From an uncultured Sutterella sp. (GTDB lineage: Bacteria; Pseudomonadota; Gammaproteobacteria; Burkholderiales; Burkholderiaceae_F): 8,669 bases of DNA. Location of the stretch: assembly GCA_900552915.1 (NCBI GenBank), contig USBS01000078.1:1-8669 (forward strand), given 5' to 3'. The position numbers and the translations under genes were made by a program. Within the stretch, counting starts at the first letter, position 1. Every line of letters starts with the position of its first letter. Positions 8,315 through 8,669 of the stretch are shown here, one piece after another. The notes under the pieces were generated by a model, which was not told where the DNA came from, did not search any database, and was given only the letters and a program-made list of their open reading frames with translations.

Positions 8315-8669
8315 ATGCAACAGCGAATTCCGATTACTGCCGCCGGCGCCGAAAAACTCAAGGCCGAACTTGACGAATTGAAGCGCGTCAAGCGTCCTGC
8401 CGTGGTTCAGGCGATTGCCGAAGCGCGTGAAAAGGGCGACCTGTCCGAAAACGCCGAATACGACGCCGCCAAGGAAATGCAGGGCCACATCGAAGGCCGC
8501 ATTGCTGAATTGGAAGGCAAGATTCCGGCGCTGCAGATCATCGATCCCAAGACGCTGCAGGCGGGCGACCGCATTGTGTTCGGCGCTACGGTCGAGCTTG
8601 AAGACGACGACGGCAATGAAAGCGTCTATCAGATCGTGGGCGACGACGAAGCCGACATCAAGGCCAACC
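8315..8669 (+). CDS. greA: Transcription elongation factor GreA (3' end beyond window)
   Basis: GreA enters the secondary channel of RNA polymerase and stimulates cleavage of backtracked RNA. The window holds 118 full codons, against 158 residues in E. coli GreA. The N-terminus MQQRIPITAAGAEKLKAELD matches the family. The N-terminal coiled coil (about 8-75) carries the tip residues Asp42 and Glu45 in KGDLSENAEYDAA, which coordinate the catalytic Mg2+. The FKBP-like C-terminal domain begins about residue 80 (RIVFGATVELED, IVGDDEADIKAN). GreB usually lacks this exact tip context, so GreA is preferred. No clear Shine-Dalgarno is visible (AAAAACAAAGAT before ATG). carB followed by greA is a recurring order in beta- and gammaproteobacteria. 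Confidence 0.96.
   Translation, partial: MQQRIPITAAGAEKLKAELDELKRVKRPAVVQAIAEAREKGDLSENAEYDAAKEMQGHIEGRIAELEGKIPALQIIDPKTLQAGDRIVFGATVELEDDDGNESVYQIVGDDEADIKAN

Overview
The window is GC-rich and tightly packed with housekeeping genes. Protein and gene-order features point to a betaproteobacterium of the order Burkholderiales. The evidence is a tRNA-Pro just behind an IspB-type synthase, and a carA...carB-greA block with E. coli-like but clearly diverged proteins. A Sutterellaceae-like gut bacterium is my best guess, but that is inference. I see no mobile element, CRISPR array, integrase or phage gene, and no base-composition break that suggests recent transfer.

Left part (1-2804, all on the minus strand). 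Reading in the direction of transcription, the order is tal (transaldolase), a LuxR/NarL-type regulator 14 bp after it, an intrinsic terminator, ispB (long-chain polyprenyl diphosphate synthase), and tRNA-Pro(CGG). The tRNA is cut by the window edge. The regulator has a receiver domain that lacks the phospho-accepting Asp and the conserved Lys, so it is probably not controlled by ordinary phosphorylation.

Centre (2805-3131). This divergent intergenic region of about 330 bp separates tal from carA. It holds a consensus TATAAT for carA, whose predicted start region AATTTT resembles UTP-sensitive pyrimidine promoters. It also holds a possible 35-codon leader ORF that ends on the carA start codon, and a perfect palindrome plus a related half-palindrome on the tal side.

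Right part (3132-8669, plus strand). carA (TTG start, strong Shine-Dalgarno) is followed by gmhA (phosphoheptose isomerase) and carB. The stop of gmhA overlaps the start of carB by 8 nt. An LPS heptose gene is therefore embedded in the carbamoyl-phosphate synthetase operon. After carB, a 125-bp gap carries two mutually exclusive hairpins that share one arm. greA then begins and runs off the window.

How the genes relate. CarA and CarB make carbamoyl phosphate for pyrimidines and arginine. GmhA starts the heptose branch of LPS inner core synthesis from sedoheptulose 7-phosphate, which is also a transaldolase substrate. IspB makes the quinone side chain and GreA rescues stalled RNA polymerase. 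The most interesting points are the carA-gmhA-carB arrangement, the degenerate-receiver regulator linked to tal, and the three candidate RNA or operator control regions (tal leader, carA leader, carB-greA gap). No wholly new gene system is evident.
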